Source: an uncultured Hymenobacter sp.
GTDB taxonomy: Bacteria; Bacteroidota; Bacteroidia; Cytophagales; Hymenobacteraceae
Assembly (NCBI GenBank): GCA_913776615.1
Contig: CAJYPK010000005.1
Location: 62,001-126,000, forward strand
DNA length: 64,000 bases
Direction: 5' to 3'
A model generated the notes under the pieces. The model was not told the origin of the DNA. It searched no databases and worked only from the letters and a program-made list of their open reading frames with translations. The position numbers and the translations under genes were made by a program. How positions within the stretch are numbered: the first letter of the stretch is position 1; every line of letters begins with the position of its first letter. Positions 11,250 through 19,020 of the stretch are shown one piece after another.

Positions 11250-11930
11250 ATGAAGCTCACGGCTACCCCGTTCGATCCCCAAACCGGCGAATTATTGCCC
11301 GTATACCGCGACGCCTACCTGCGCGGCGACCTCGCCCGCGCCTCGGCCCAGGCCGTGGAAGCTTACCTGCACCGCGACGCCGACCAGGCGCATACTACCG
11401 TGACGCGCTGGCACCAGCTGCAAGCCACCGATGCCCCCGCCGCCGCGCCTACCTGGGTGCGGAAGCAGCTACAGTTCATCCGGGAGCAGCCGCAGCGCTT
11501 CCGGCGCCGCGCCCTCAGCTTCGTAACGCTGGGCGCGCTGCTGGCCGGCGTGAGCATGGCCGCCACCAACCGCCCTTCCGCAGTGCTGCCCCTCTCCAAG
11601 CTGCCGGTAGCCAGCGCGCTGCCCGCTGCCGCCAGCCTCGAAATAGCCGCTGCTCCGTCCGCCGCCCGTACCGTATTGGTGCACGGCCGCATCCTCAACG
11701 AAAAAGGCCAGCCGCTAGCCGGGGCCACCGTACTGCACAAGGGTACTACCGTGGGTACCAGCACCGATGCCCAGGGTAATTACTCGCTGCGCGTGCCCGC
11801 CACCGCCCAGACTACGCTCCAGTACGGCTACGGGGGCTACACCGAGCAGGAAGTAGCCGCCAGCCACGCCGGGACTACCGTCACCCTCCAGCCCAAGCCG
11901 GCTAAGCGTCACCGCTGGCTGTTTTTCTAG
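11250..11930 (+). CDS. Membrane protein with carboxypeptidase-like regulatory domain
   Basis: A 226-aa protein. The N-terminal about 85 residues are helical and charged with no signal peptide, followed by one membrane segment (ALSFVTLGALLAGVSMAAT, about residues 89-107). After a linker comes a typical carboxypeptidase-D regulatory-like beta-sandwich (VLVHGRILNEKGQPLAGATV, TDAQGNYSLRVPA), which ends about 15 residues before the C-terminus. The layout (cytosolic N-terminus, one TM, periplasmic sandwich) recalls anti-sigma or scaffold proteins of Bacteroidetes, but there is no clear anti-sigma motif. It lies between the two Roadblock-like paralogues on the same strand, so a joint function is possible. 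Confidence 0.65.
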   Translation: MKLTATPFDPQTGELLPVYRDAYLRGDLARASAQAVEAYLHRDADQAHTTVTRWHQLQATDAPAAAPTWVRKQLQFIREQPQRFRRRALSFVTLGALLAGVSMAATNRPSAVLPLSKLPVASALPAAASLEIAAAPSAARTVLVHGRILNEKGQPLAGATVLHKGTTVGTSTDAQGNYSLRVPATAQTTLQYGYGGYTEQEVAASHAGTTVTLQPKPAKRHRWLFF

Positions 11931-12095
11931 GTGTGCCTCGGGGGCAGGCTACGCTGCCCCCGCTGACGCAAACGCACAGTGAAATCAAACACCTCGCGGC
12001 GGCGTGCCAGCCGCCTGTTTCGGGTGGCCGCGCGGCAGCGGCAAGCTGCCCTGGCGTCGCCCATTTTTCCCACTTCCCCCTCTTCTCCAGCCACT

Positions 12096-12476
12096 ATGGC
12101 TTACTCTAAGAATACGCCCGCCGGACAAGCCGTCGAAGGCATCATCACCGACCTGCCGAGCCTGATGGCCGTGGCCGTGGTCGACGTAAGCTCGGGCATG
12201 GCCCTGGCCTCGCACTCCAACTCGCCGAGCATCAACCCCGAAACGGCCGCCGCCTACAATACCGAGGTAGTGAAGCAAAAGCAGAAGGCCATGCAGGCCC
12301 TCAAGCTTCAGGGCGAAACGATTGAGGACATCCTCATCACCCTGACCAATCAGCTGCACCTTATCAAGCTCAACCCCGCCGGCTCCAAGTTTATCTACCT
12401 CGTGGTGAACTCCCGCGATACCAACCTGGCCATTGCCCGTGAGGTACTGCGCGGGCACGCGACGAGCATCAACTAA
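12096..12476 (+). CDS. Roadblock/LC7-like protein, paralogue 2
   Basis: A 126-aa protein starting MAYSKNTPAGQAVEGIITDLPSL; a longer open frame from 11979 would add 39 Arg-rich residues and is not preferred. The domain covers nearly the whole protein: a first strand pair LMAVAVVDVSSGMALAS, a helix rich in Lys/Gln, then ITLTNQLHLIKL and FIYLVVNSRDTNLAIAREVL. It is a paralogue of the 10748 gene and resembles MglB-like Roadblock proteins that regulate small GTPases in polarity or gliding. A terminator follows at 12504-12537. Confidence 0.65.
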   Translation: MAYSKNTPAGQAVEGIITDLPSLMAVAVVDVSSGMALASHSNSPSINPETAAAYNTEVVKQKQKAMQALKLQGETIEDILITLTNQLHLIKLNPAGSKFIYLVVNSRDTNLAIAREVLRGHATSIN

Positions 12477-12503
12477 CGCCCGGCTCCGGCTGGTAGCCAG
12501 GGC

Positions 12504-12537
12504 AAGCCCTTCCGGTCTGCGGGCCGGGAGGGCTTTT
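12504..12537 (+). terminator. Rho-independent terminator after the Roadblock-like gene
   Basis: AAGCCCTTCCGG pairs with CCGGGAGGGCTT (one G-T pair) and is followed by a short T run. Confidence 0.7.
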
Positions 12538-12584
12538 GCACGTTGGGCCGGGGTAGGAGCGGGGCGGTTTTATCTTCGCCCGCG

Positions 12585-13169
12585 ATGAAACGTGCTGTTT
12601 TGATAAGCTGCCTGGGCAGCCTGCTGGCCGGGTGCGAGCCTCCCACCCCGCCGCGAGCGGCGACTTCGCCGGCTGCCCGTGTCGCCCCGTCGTCCGCGCC
12701 CCGGGTGGCCGTGCCGAAGGATGCCATCCAGGGCGATTTCGACGGCGATGGTACTCCCGAATACGTGTGGCTGGTGCCACCCGCCATCGACTCGACCGGC
12801 GAGGACTGCGTGGGCAGCTGCGTGAGCTACCTCACTTCGTCAAATCCTAAGCTGCGCTCCTACGCGCTTAAGCAGTCCATCGGCGGCGAACTGACGAAGT
12901 TCTCCGGCCTTGGGCCTACCCGGCGCGATTACCTTGGTATTCTGCCCCAATGGTTTACGAGCTGCTGGGCCAGCTACTACGTGCTCACGTACCGGCCCGG
13001 GGGCTGGGGGGAAGCGGTGCCGGCGTTCTCCACTCACTGCAATCAGTGGGAAGACGGGGTGGTGCCCATCGCGCCCGATAGCGCGCACCCGGGCCGCGTC
13101 ATCATTCGCTACAGTGAGTTTACCAACGACTCCATTCTGGTTAAGGCGAAGTCGGTGCCGTTGCAATAG
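12585..13169 (+). CDS. Hypothetical lipoprotein with an Asp-rich FG-GAP-like loop
   Basis: A 194-aa protein with a lipoprotein signal (MKRAVLISCLGSLLAGC). After a Pro/Ala linker it has IQGDFDGDGTPEYVWLV, a calcium-loop-like DxDGDG segment as found in FG-GAP/integrin-type repeats, here only once. The C-terminal part contains a few Cys and Trp residues (CVGSCVSYL, QWFTSCWASYYVL). Family not recognised. The box TATCTTCG at 12571-12578, one mismatch from TAnnTTTG, supports the start at 12585. A palindromic repeat follows. Confidence 0.6.
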   Translation: MKRAVLISCLGSLLAGCEPPTPPRAATSPAARVAPSSAPRVAVPKDAIQGDFDGDGTPEYVWLVPPAIDSTGEDCVGSCVSYLTSSNPKLRSYALKQSIGGELTKFSGLGPTRRDYLGILPQWFTSCWASYYVLTYRPGGWGEAVPAFSTHCNQWEDGVVPIAPDSAHPGRVIIRYSEFTNDSILVKAKSVPLQ

Positions 13170-13174
13170 CGGGC

Positions 13175-13244
13175 TGTAGCGCGGACTTGGTAGTCTGCGG
13201 TCGTTGGGCAGCGCAAAGCCGCGGACTACCAAGTCCGCGCTACG
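13175..13244. repeat. Intergenic palindromic repeat, family C
   Basis: The arm TGTAGCGCGGACTTGGTAGT (13175-13194, continuing to 13200) pairs with the reverse complement at 13219-13244 with only about one mismatch over 25 bp; the loop is 18 bp. It lies between two genes on the same strand. Confidence 0.75.
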
Positions 13245-13311
13245 GTTCGCAGCCGTTTGGGCCAGCTTTTCGTTTAAGCGCCAAATCGTTTTCCCGAACC
13301 CTGCCTTTTCC

Positions 13312-13830
13312 ATGACGACCCACAAAGCATCTGTCCCGGCCGCACCCCGCGCCGCCAAATTCTGGCCCGCGCTGGGCTTCGCGGCCCTCACCGGCTCGCG
13401 CGCCACGAGCGGCCCCACTTTCCTTAGCAGCTACCTCTCGCAGCGGGCGCTGGCCCCCGGCCTGGCGGGCTCGCCCCTGCGCCTGCTGGCCAAGCCCGGC
13501 GTGGCCAATCTACTCAAAGTACTGACGGCCGGCGAGCTGGTGGGGGATAAGCTGCCCAACACGCCCGACCGCATCGTGCCCCAGCAGCTCACGACGCGGG
13601 CCGCCTCGGGGGCGCTGGTGGGCGCCACCTGGTACAAGGCCCAGGGCGGCAGTGCCCTCACCGGCGCGCTGGTGGGTGGCCTGGGAGCCGTGGCCGCCAC
13701 GTTCCTGACCTTCTACCTGCGTAAGGGCATTAGCCAGCAAACTGGCCTTGACATCGCCACCGTGGGGGCGGGCGAGGATGCGCTGGTGATGGCCGGTGGC
13801 GTGGCCCTCTCGCCCCGCCCTAAGCAGTAG
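13312..13830 (+). CDS. DUF4126-like membrane protein
   Basis: A 172-aa protein starting MTTHKASV. The middle segment ELVGDKLPNTPDRIVPQQL is the hallmark of DUF4126 proteins, followed by Gly/Ala-rich membrane helices (SGALVGATWY, GALVGGLGAVAATFLTFYLR) and a terminal GEDALVMAGGVAL segment, all in the expected order. The function of the family is unknown. The longer frame from 13204 covers a palindromic repeat and is rejected. The gene lies just before lpdA, but lpdA has its own likely -7 box. Confidence 0.65.
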   Translation: MTTHKASVPAAPRAAKFWPALGFAALTGSRATSGPTFLSSYLSQRALAPGLAGSPLRLLAKPGVANLLKVLTAGELVGDKLPNTPDRIVPQQLTTRAASGALVGATWYKAQGGSALTGALVGGLGAVAATFLTFYLRKGISQQTGLDIATVGAGEDALVMAGGVALSPRPKQ

Positions 13831-13887
13831 CCGCTTACTCGGCGAAAAAGCGCGGGTGTCGGGGGCGAGCCGCCCGCGGCACCCGCG

Positions 13888-13895
13888 TATCTTTG
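13888..13895 (+). promoter_or_regulatory. Bacteroidetes-type -7 box of lpdA
   Basis: TATCTTTG is an exact TAnnTTTG match, 39 bp before the lpdA ATG. No clear -33 TTTG is seen. Confidence 0.5.
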
Positions 13896-13933
13896 CCGGA
13901 ACCAACCGGCGGTGTGCGCCTGTTTTCGTTCCT

Positions 13934-15340
13934 ATGAATCAATACGACGTTACCGTCATCGGCTCGGGGCCGGGCGGCTATGTGGCTGCCATCCGCTGCG
14001 CCCAGCTGGGCTTCAAAACGGCCCTCATCGAGAAGTATCCCACCCTCGGCGGCACCTGCCTCAACGTGGGCTGCATTCCGAGCAAGGCTTTGCTCGACAG
14101 CACCGAGCACTACCACAATGCCCACACCACCTTCAAGGAGCACGGCATCGAGCTGGAAAACCTGGCGGTGAACATGAACCAGATGATCGACCGTAAAAAC
14201 GGCGTCGTGAAGGCCAATGTGGACGGCATCGCCTACCTGATGAAGAAAAACAAAATCGACGTGCTCAAGGGCGTCGGTTCGTTTGTCGATAAAAACCACA
14301 TCAGCATCGCGCCCACCGAGGGCGGCGAGGCCCAGCAGATTGAGACGAAGAACGTCATCATCGCCACCGGCTCCAAGCCCACGGTGCTGCCGTTTATTCA
14401 GCAGGACAAGCAGCGCATCATCACCAGCACCGAGGCGCTGAACATCCGCGAAGTACCCAAGCACCTCATCGTGATTGGCGGCGGCGTGATTGGCCTCGAA
14501 ATGGCGTCGGTGTACGCCCGCGTGGGTGCCAAGGTGAGCGTGGTCGAGTTTACCGACAGCCTCATTCCCACGATGGACCTCGCGCTGGGCAAGGAGCTGA
14601 AGCGCATCCTGGGTAAAATCGGTATTCAGTTCTACCTCGGCCACAAGGTGACGAGCGCCACCCGCGAGGGCGACGCCGTGACCGTGACCGCCACCACGCC
14701 CAAGGGCGAGGAGCTAAAGCTTGAAGGCGACTACTGCCTCGTGGCCGTGGGCCGCGCCCCCTACACGGCGGGCCTCAACCTCGAAGCCGCCGGCGTCGAA
14801 ATGGAAGAGCGCGGCCGCATTAAGGTCGATGCGCACCTGCAAACCAACGTGCCCGGCATCTACGCCATCGGCGACGTGGTGCGCGGGGCCATGCTGGCCC
14901 ACAAGGCCGAGGAAGAAGGCGTATTCGTGGCCGAAACCATCGCGGGCCAGAAGCCGCACGTCAACTACCTGCTCATCCCCGGCGTGGTGTACACCTGGCC
15001 CGAAGTGGCCGGTGTGGGCTTCACCGAGGAGCAGCTCAAGCAGGAAGGCCGCGCCTACAAGACCGGCTCGTTCCCCTTCAAGGCCAGCGGCCGCGCCCGC
15101 GCCAGCATGGATACCGACGGCTTCGTGAAAGTGCTGGCTGACAAAACCACCGACGAAATCCTGGGCGTGCACATGATTGGCCCGCGCATCGCCGACCTCA
15201 TCGCCGAGGCCGTGACCGCGATGGAGTTCCGCGCCTCGGCCGAGGACGTGGCCCGCATGAGCCACGCCCATCCCACCTACGCCGAGGCCATGAAAGAAGC
15301 CTGCCTGGCGGCTACCGAGAACCGGGCGATTCACATGTAA
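13934..15340 (+). CDS. lpdA: Dihydrolipoyl dehydrogenase (E3)
   Basis: A flavoprotein that reoxidises the dihydrolipoyl arms of 2-oxo acid dehydrogenase complexes with NAD. The 468-aa protein starts MNQYDVTVIGSGPGGYVAA (FAD-binding GxGxxG). The redox disulfide is in GGTCLNVGCIPSK (Cys 42 and 47). A second dinucleotide motif, VIGGGVIGLEMASVYARVG, binds NAD, and the C-terminal HAHPTYAEAMKEA holds the catalytic His-Glu pair. With sucA and sucB in the same 11.4 kb, all three 2-oxoglutarate dehydrogenase subunits are encoded here, though not in a simple operon. A longer frame upstream to 13796 runs through promoter sequence and is rejected. Confidence 0.97.
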   Translation: MNQYDVTVIGSGPGGYVAAIRCAQLGFKTALIEKYPTLGGTCLNVGCIPSKALLDSTEHYHNAHTTFKEHGIELENLAVNMNQMIDRKNGVVKANVDGIAYLMKKNKIDVLKGVGSFVDKNHISIAPTEGGEAQQIETKNVIIATGSKPTVLPFIQQDKQRIITSTEALNIREVPKHLIVIGGGVIGLEMASVYARVGAKVSVVEFTDSLIPTMDLALGKELKRILGKIGIQFYLGHKVTSATREGDAVTVTATTPKGEELKLEGDYCLVAVGRAPYTAGLNLEAAGVEMEERGRIKVDAHLQTNVPGIYAIGDVVRGAMLAHKAEEEGVFVAETIAGQKPHVNYLLIPGVVYTWPEVAGVGFTEEQLKQEGRAYKTGSFPFKASGRARASMDTDGFVKVLADKTTDEILGVHMIGPRIADLIAEAVTAMEFRASAEDVARMSHAHPTYAEAMKEACLAATENRAIHM

Positions 15341-15362
15341 TAGCGACGAGCTTTCGTCCGCT

Positions 15363-15402
15363 AAAAGGGGGCCTGAAGCAGTGTTAGCTTTAGGCCCCTT
15401 TT
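15363..15402 (+). terminator. Rho-independent terminator after lpdA
   Basis: AAAAGGGGGCCT and AGGCCCCTTTT arms enclose a loop of about 17 bases, followed by a T-rich stretch. Confidence 0.75.
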
Positions 15403-15415
15403 CTTGTGTAATCCC

Positions 15416-16204
15416 ATGCGTATCTGCTGCCTGTTGCTTTTGCTGCCGCCACTACTAGCGGCTTGCGGAGCTAAGTCGGAGGAAAAAAAGATGGCCGCTG
15501 CTAGCCCGGCTCCAACCATTCGTACTGCGCAGCCCCGAAAGGCAGCCCAGCCACCGGCCAGCCCGGCCGCCCCGGCTACCGCCGAGTATCACGGCAGCGT
15601 GACGCCTCACTTAATGAAGTTTGCCCGCATCAGTGAGGAGGATTTGCAGCGTAAAATAGAAAGCGGCGTCGTAGAGCCGACGCTCCTGCTGGGGCGGTTT
15701 TTAATAGGGCACGACGAGGAAGGCCGAAACTCGCTTCTGTATTATCGCTCGCCTACTTACTCCGATGGCTGGCTGGAAACTCATTTTGAGCCAGTGGGAG
15801 AATGGCTAAGCAGCCAGAATGTGACGCTGGATACCGTGCGGCTGGAGCCAGCGGGGCCACCAGCAGTTATTGTCAAGTTTCAGTCAGGCACTAGTCTACG
15901 GCACTGGTCCATCAACAGCGAAGGTGTCAACATTATCGATGCGAGCAAGGAGCCGGTACTAGTGCTCACGGCTGGCACCAGCAGCCATGAGTATGCTTAT
16001 GGCGGTGACGACGACGATATGGATACTACGGATGCAGCCACCACGGACAACAGTTCCGAAGATCTTTTAACCCAGGCGATCACCGTGCATAAGCAGCTTA
16101 TTGTAGTAGGCCCCGCGGAGGAGGATGGGAACTACCTGTTAGCTCCCGCCCCGCCGGGCACCTACCGCTACCGACAAGGTAAAATGACTAAACTCAGGAA
16201 GTAG
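15416..16204 (+). CDS. Hypothetical lipoprotein, 262 aa
   Basis: Lipoprotein signal MRICCLLLLLPPLLAAC, then a Pro/Ala-rich linker of about 50 residues. The rest has no recognised domain; it includes an acidic run GGDDDDMDTTDAATTD near residues 198-213. The ATG at 15416 gives the correct signal, whereas the upstream in-frame start at 15404 lies in the T tract of the lpdA terminator. It is convergent with the SUFU-like gene. Confidence 0.6.
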   Translation: MRICCLLLLLPPLLAACGAKSEEKKMAAASPAPTIRTAQPRKAAQPPASPAAPATAEYHGSVTPHLMKFARISEEDLQRKIESGVVEPTLLLGRFLIGHDEEGRNSLLYYRSPTYSDGWLETHFEPVGEWLSSQNVTLDTVRLEPAGPPAVIVKFQSGTSLRHWSINSEGVNIIDASKEPVLVLTAGTSSHEYAYGGDDDDMDTTDAATTDNSSEDLLTQAITVHKQLIVVGPAEEDGNYLLAPAPPGTYRYRQGKMTKLRK

Positions 16205-16279
16205 TAGTATTTCTAAGTCCGAAGCGACTGGATTGCTCAGTGCCTTGGCTGCTCTTAGGCGGTTAGGAGGCCAGCAGGT

Positions 16280-17050
16280 TTAAACCAACGCCGTATTGGG
16301 GCGGCTCAAGTCCAGCACATCGCCGGTGTCGTAGATTTCGAAACGGTCGATGAGCGCATTCACGCCCCGCTCCATCTTCAGACCCATCTCCTCGCGGTAG
16401 ATGGGGTAGAGCGTGTAGAAATGCACCGTTTTCTCGGGGCTGATAACCAGGGTTTGAAACTCCTCGGGCAGGCTCAGGGCCGTGAGTAGCAGCATGCAGC
16501 CCAGTTCCGTGTCGTCGGCGAAGGGGGCGGCGTCCTCACCATTGGGGATGGTGTGGCCGAAGCCCAGCCAGGTACCATACTCGTGCGGCAGGCGAGCCAG
16601 CATCTTGAGCCAGCGGATGGGCCAGTACACGTTCTCATCCTCAAACGCGGCGTTGATATCGGCCGCGTTGTCGGGGATGTTCCAGGTGCTGGGTAGTAGG
16701 ATGCACAGCTCGGCGTAGGGCGGCGCTTCGTCGGGGCCGGCCTCGGGCGGCACGGTCATCGGGCGGTCGCTCATGCCCGAGGTGACGAGCGTGTAGAAGG
16801 GAAAATCGGCGCTGGGCGGTACGATGTGCACATCGACGTGTACCTGGTTAGAGATGATCTCGTGGTACACGCTGCTCGCCGGCCCAAGGTGGCGCTCGAT
16901 GTGTTCGGCAATGGTCGTGATGGTAGCCTCGTTGCCGCTGGCTAGCTCAAACGGCGCCGGTTCCCCGTAGCGGTAGATGGGCGCACCCGAAGGCGAGAAT
17001 TCTGGTTCTTCCTGGTCGGAGCCAGCGGGAGAAAAGGGCGTGTCAGACAT
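16280..17050 (-). CDS. Suppressor-of-fused (SUFU) domain protein
   Basis: A 256-aa cytosolic protein. From about residue 35 (ELASGNEATITTIAEHIERHLG) to the end it follows the pattern of bacterial SUFU-domain proteins: VHVDVHIVPPSADFPFYTLVTSGMS, ELCILLPSTWNI, WPIRWLKMLARLPHEYGTWLGFGHTIPN and HFYTLYPIYREEMGLKM. In bacteria these are often immunity or housekeeping proteins of unknown role. The N-terminal 30 residues are acidic and disordered. There is no visible toxin partner next to it. Confidence 0.85.
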   Translation of the reverse strand: MSDTPFSPAGSDQEEPEFSPSGAPIYRYGEPAPFELASGNEATITTIAEHIERHLGPASSVYHEIISNQVHVDVHIVPPSADFPFYTLVTSGMSDRPMTVPPEAGPDEAPPYAELCILLPSTWNIPDNAADINAAFEDENVYWPIRWLKMLARLPHEYGTWLGFGHTIPNGEDAAPFADDTELGCMLLLTALSLPEEFQTLVISPEKTVHFYTLYPIYREEMGLKMERGVNALIDRFEIYDTGDVLDLSRPNTALV

Positions 17051-17107
17051 AAACGGCGATACGACGCTGGTGCGCGTGAAAGTTGCGGGGGCACCCAGTG
17101 GGCCGGG

Positions 17108-17758
17108 TTAGCCGGGCGTGTAGCTGAAATCAGTAGCCGTAGTGCCCGCGGCCTGGCTGCGGGCCTCTTTATACAGCGTGTCGATAGCCAGCCCGGCGGC
17201 CAGCAGCAAGGCGGCCGTGGTGGGCTGGGCGGTGCCTTGGTCGGTAAGCGAAATCAGGTAGTTGTCGGCCGTGGTGAAAAGCTCGCGGCCGATGCCGGCC
17301 CACTTCTTGGTGACCAGGCCCAGCGCGCGGCCACCCGCGTCCAGCAGGCGGAAATTCCAGCCTATCCAGTTGCCCTTGATGTCGGCCACCCGCACGCCGT
17401 GGGCGTTGTAGACGTGGAAGCCGCCGCCCAGGGTCAGCATCTTGCTTTCAAAATATCCCAGCAGTTGGTGCTGGCCGTCGTAGACGCGGATTTTGGAGCG
17501 CAGCCAGCGCCAGCCCCGCTCCAAGCGCAGTACGGGCGCGTTGTCGGCAACGGTCCGCACGACGACGGTCGTGGGCATGCGGTGCTTTTGCAGCAGCAGG
17601 CGCGTCCAGTTTATCCAGGCGGGGTTTTCCTCGGTGGCGTAGCCCAGGTGCTCCCTGGTTTCGGCATCCAAGATGTCGAAGGTGTCTTTGAGGCGCAAAA
17701 AGCCCAGGTGTTCCCGCACGAAGTAGGCGGAGCGGCCGAAAAAATCGTTTGCGTTCAT
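17108..17758 (-). CDS. LURP-one/phospholipid-scramblase-like protein
   Basis: A 216-aa protein. The order of segments matches the LURP-one/scramblase-like beta-barrel fold: FDILDAETREHLGYATEE, WRWLRSKIRVYDGQHQLLGYFE, GGFHVYNAHGVRVADIKGNWIGWNFRLLDAGG, LGLVTKKWAG and NYLISL. The C-terminal helix (AALLLAAGLAIDTLYKEAR) is amphipathic and may contact the membrane, as in scramblases. The role in bacteria is unknown. It is on the same strand as the CDF transporter gene, 57 bp downstream of it, so the two may be co-transcribed. Confidence 0.7.
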   Translation of the reverse strand: MNANDFFGRSAYFVREHLGFLRLKDTFDILDAETREHLGYATEENPAWINWTRLLLQKHRMPTTVVVRTVADNAPVLRLERGWRWLRSKIRVYDGQHQLLGYFESKMLTLGGGFHVYNAHGVRVADIKGNWIGWNFRLLDAGGRALGLVTKKWAGIGRELFTTADNYLISLTDQGTAQPTTAALLLAAGLAIDTLYKEARSQAAGTTATDFSYTPG

Positions 17759-17815
17759 AATCAGACGATAAGTTGGGGCAAGCCCAGATACGCAAACGCC
17801 GCGGCCGGGGGCGAG

Positions 17816-18814
17816 TTAGGGGGTACCCAAATGGTGGCGCTCGTCTTTGACGGCGTTGTGAATGTTCCACTCGACTTCCTGCTGGAAGGCGTGGTGGCGC
17901 ACCGGGCAGTCGGGCATGTGGCAGAGCGAGCAGGCGGCGTAGGAGCAGGGGTCGGCGTGCACGAACATCTCGACCTCCACGGCCGCGAAGCGAGCGCGGA
18001 TGAGTTCTTCCACCTCGTGGATTTCGGTGTGGATGCGTTCCAGCGAAAAATAATAAGGCATCTGCATGTGGCAGTCGATGTGCAGATTGGCCCCGTAGCG
18101 CTGCACGCGCAGGTTGTGCACGTCGATCCAGCTGGGGCGGCGCAGGCGTTGGAGCTCGGCGATTACCTCGGCCACGGTGGCCAGGTCGCTCTCGTCCATG
18201 AGGCCGCTCACGGCGCTGCGCACCAGTTGGTAGCCATTGTACAGGATGAATGCCCCCAGCACCAGCGCCGCCCCGCCGTCGAGGCGCGTGATGCCCGTAA
18301 AGTGCACCAGCACCAGCACCGACGAGGCCACGATGCTCGTGAGCGCGTCGAGGTAGAGGTGCTTGCCGTCGCCCACCAGGGCCACCGACTGCACCCGGCG
18401 GCCGGCGCGCACCAGCCACAGCCCCAGCCCGAAATTGACCAGGGCCGTGCCCGCCAGCAGCAGCACCCCGAAGTCGGGCTTGTGTACCGGCTGCGGGTGC
18501 AGCAGCGAGCGCGTAGCATCGAACAAGATAAATGCTCCCGCGCTGATAATGAGTGCCCCCTCGAAGCCAATGCTCAGGTATTCGATTTTGCCGTGGCCGT
18601 AGGGATGGTTCTCGTCCTTGGGCTGGTCGGCCAGGTAGAGGCTGTACAGGGCAAAGCCACTCGTGAACACGTTGATGATGCTTTCGAGGGCATCGGTGAG
18701 CACTACTTGCGAGCGCGTGAGGCGGTAGGCGTAAAACTTGGTGAGTACCAAGCCAATGCTCACCACGAGGGAAAGCAGGCCCAGGCGGCGCTTGAGGCCG
18801 GGAGATGCTGGCAT
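17816..18814 (-). CDS. Cation diffusion facilitator (CDF) metal exporter
   Basis: A 332-aa protein with about five or six membrane helices. Transport-site motifs of the CDF family are visible: LTDALES in the second helix, HPYGHGKIE in the loop and VGDGKHLYLDALTS in the fifth helix. The cytosolic C-terminal domain (PSWIDVHNLRVQRYGANLHIDCHMQMP) ends in a Cys/His-rich stretch, CSYAACSLCHMPDCPVRHH, that could bind metal. The metal is likely a divalent ion such as Zn or Mn. The ATG at 18814 is chosen over a GTG at 18835. The gene is divergent from the Nramp importer across a region with metal-regulator-like operators, suggesting joint control. Confidence 0.88.
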   Translation of the reverse strand: MPASPGLKRRLGLLSLVVSIGLVLTKFYAYRLTRSQVVLTDALESIINVFTSGFALYSLYLADQPKDENHPYGHGKIEYLSIGFEGALIISAGAFILFDATRSLLHPQPVHKPDFGVLLLAGTALVNFGLGLWLVRAGRRVQSVALVGDGKHLYLDALTSIVASSVLVLVHFTGITRLDGGAALVLGAFILYNGYQLVRSAVSGLMDESDLATVAEVIAELQRLRRPSWIDVHNLRVQRYGANLHIDCHMQMPYYFSLERIHTEIHEVEELIRARFAAVEVEMFVHADPCSYAACSLCHMPDCPVRHHAFQQEVEWNIHNAVKDERHHLGTP

Positions 18815-18848
18815 ACAAAAGAGACTAAGGCCCACAAAGGTCGCACCC

Positions 18849-18927
18849 TGTGGGTAAGCTTTAGCTTGCCCGGCGTGAGGTGGGTCGCGGCTCGCCGGAC
18901 GCCGGGCAAGCTGAAGCTTACCCTACA
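18849..18927. repeat. Intergenic palindromic repeat, family A copy 2
   Basis: Arms GGGTAAGCTTTAGCTTGCCC (left) and GGGCAAGCTGAAGCTTACCC (right), with a GC-rich spacer. The arm sequences match those of the repeat at 6899-6995, so this is a dispersed family. Confidence 0.8.
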
Positions 18928-18957
18928 GTGGGCAACTTTTTTACGGAAAACATAGTA

Positions 18958-19000
18958 TTTAGGGTGGTTTAAAAATATTTTTAGGTTAGTCTAAAAATTA
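18958..19000 (+). promoter_or_regulatory. Two tandem DtxR/MntR-like operator sequences before the Nramp gene
   Basis: Copy 1 is TTTAGGGTGGTTTAAAAATA (18958-18977) and copy 2 is TTAGGTTAGTCTAAAAATTA (18981-19000), 22-23 bp apart, about two helical turns. Copy 2 agrees with the first 14 bases of the known DtxR/IdeR box TTAGGTTAGGCTAACCTAA except for one, and TTTTTAG/CTAAAAA make it a palindrome. It ends 3 bp before the -7 box, where a bound repressor would block polymerase. Confidence 0.6.
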
Positions 19001-19003
19001 TTT

Positions 19004-19011
19004 TACCTTTG
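19004..19011 (+). promoter_or_regulatory. Bacteroidetes-type -7 box of the Nramp gene
   Basis: TACCTTTG is an exact TAnnTTTG match immediately downstream of the DtxR-like operators. It implies transcription starting near 19017 and argues against the TTG at 19009 as start codon. Confidence 0.55.
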
Positions 19012-19020
19012 TTCCAGCTC

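Noticed and set aside
17237..18955. 572-codon plus-strand frame
   Set aside because: Covers the LURP-one-like and CDF genes in antisense and runs through the palindromic repeat; no family features.
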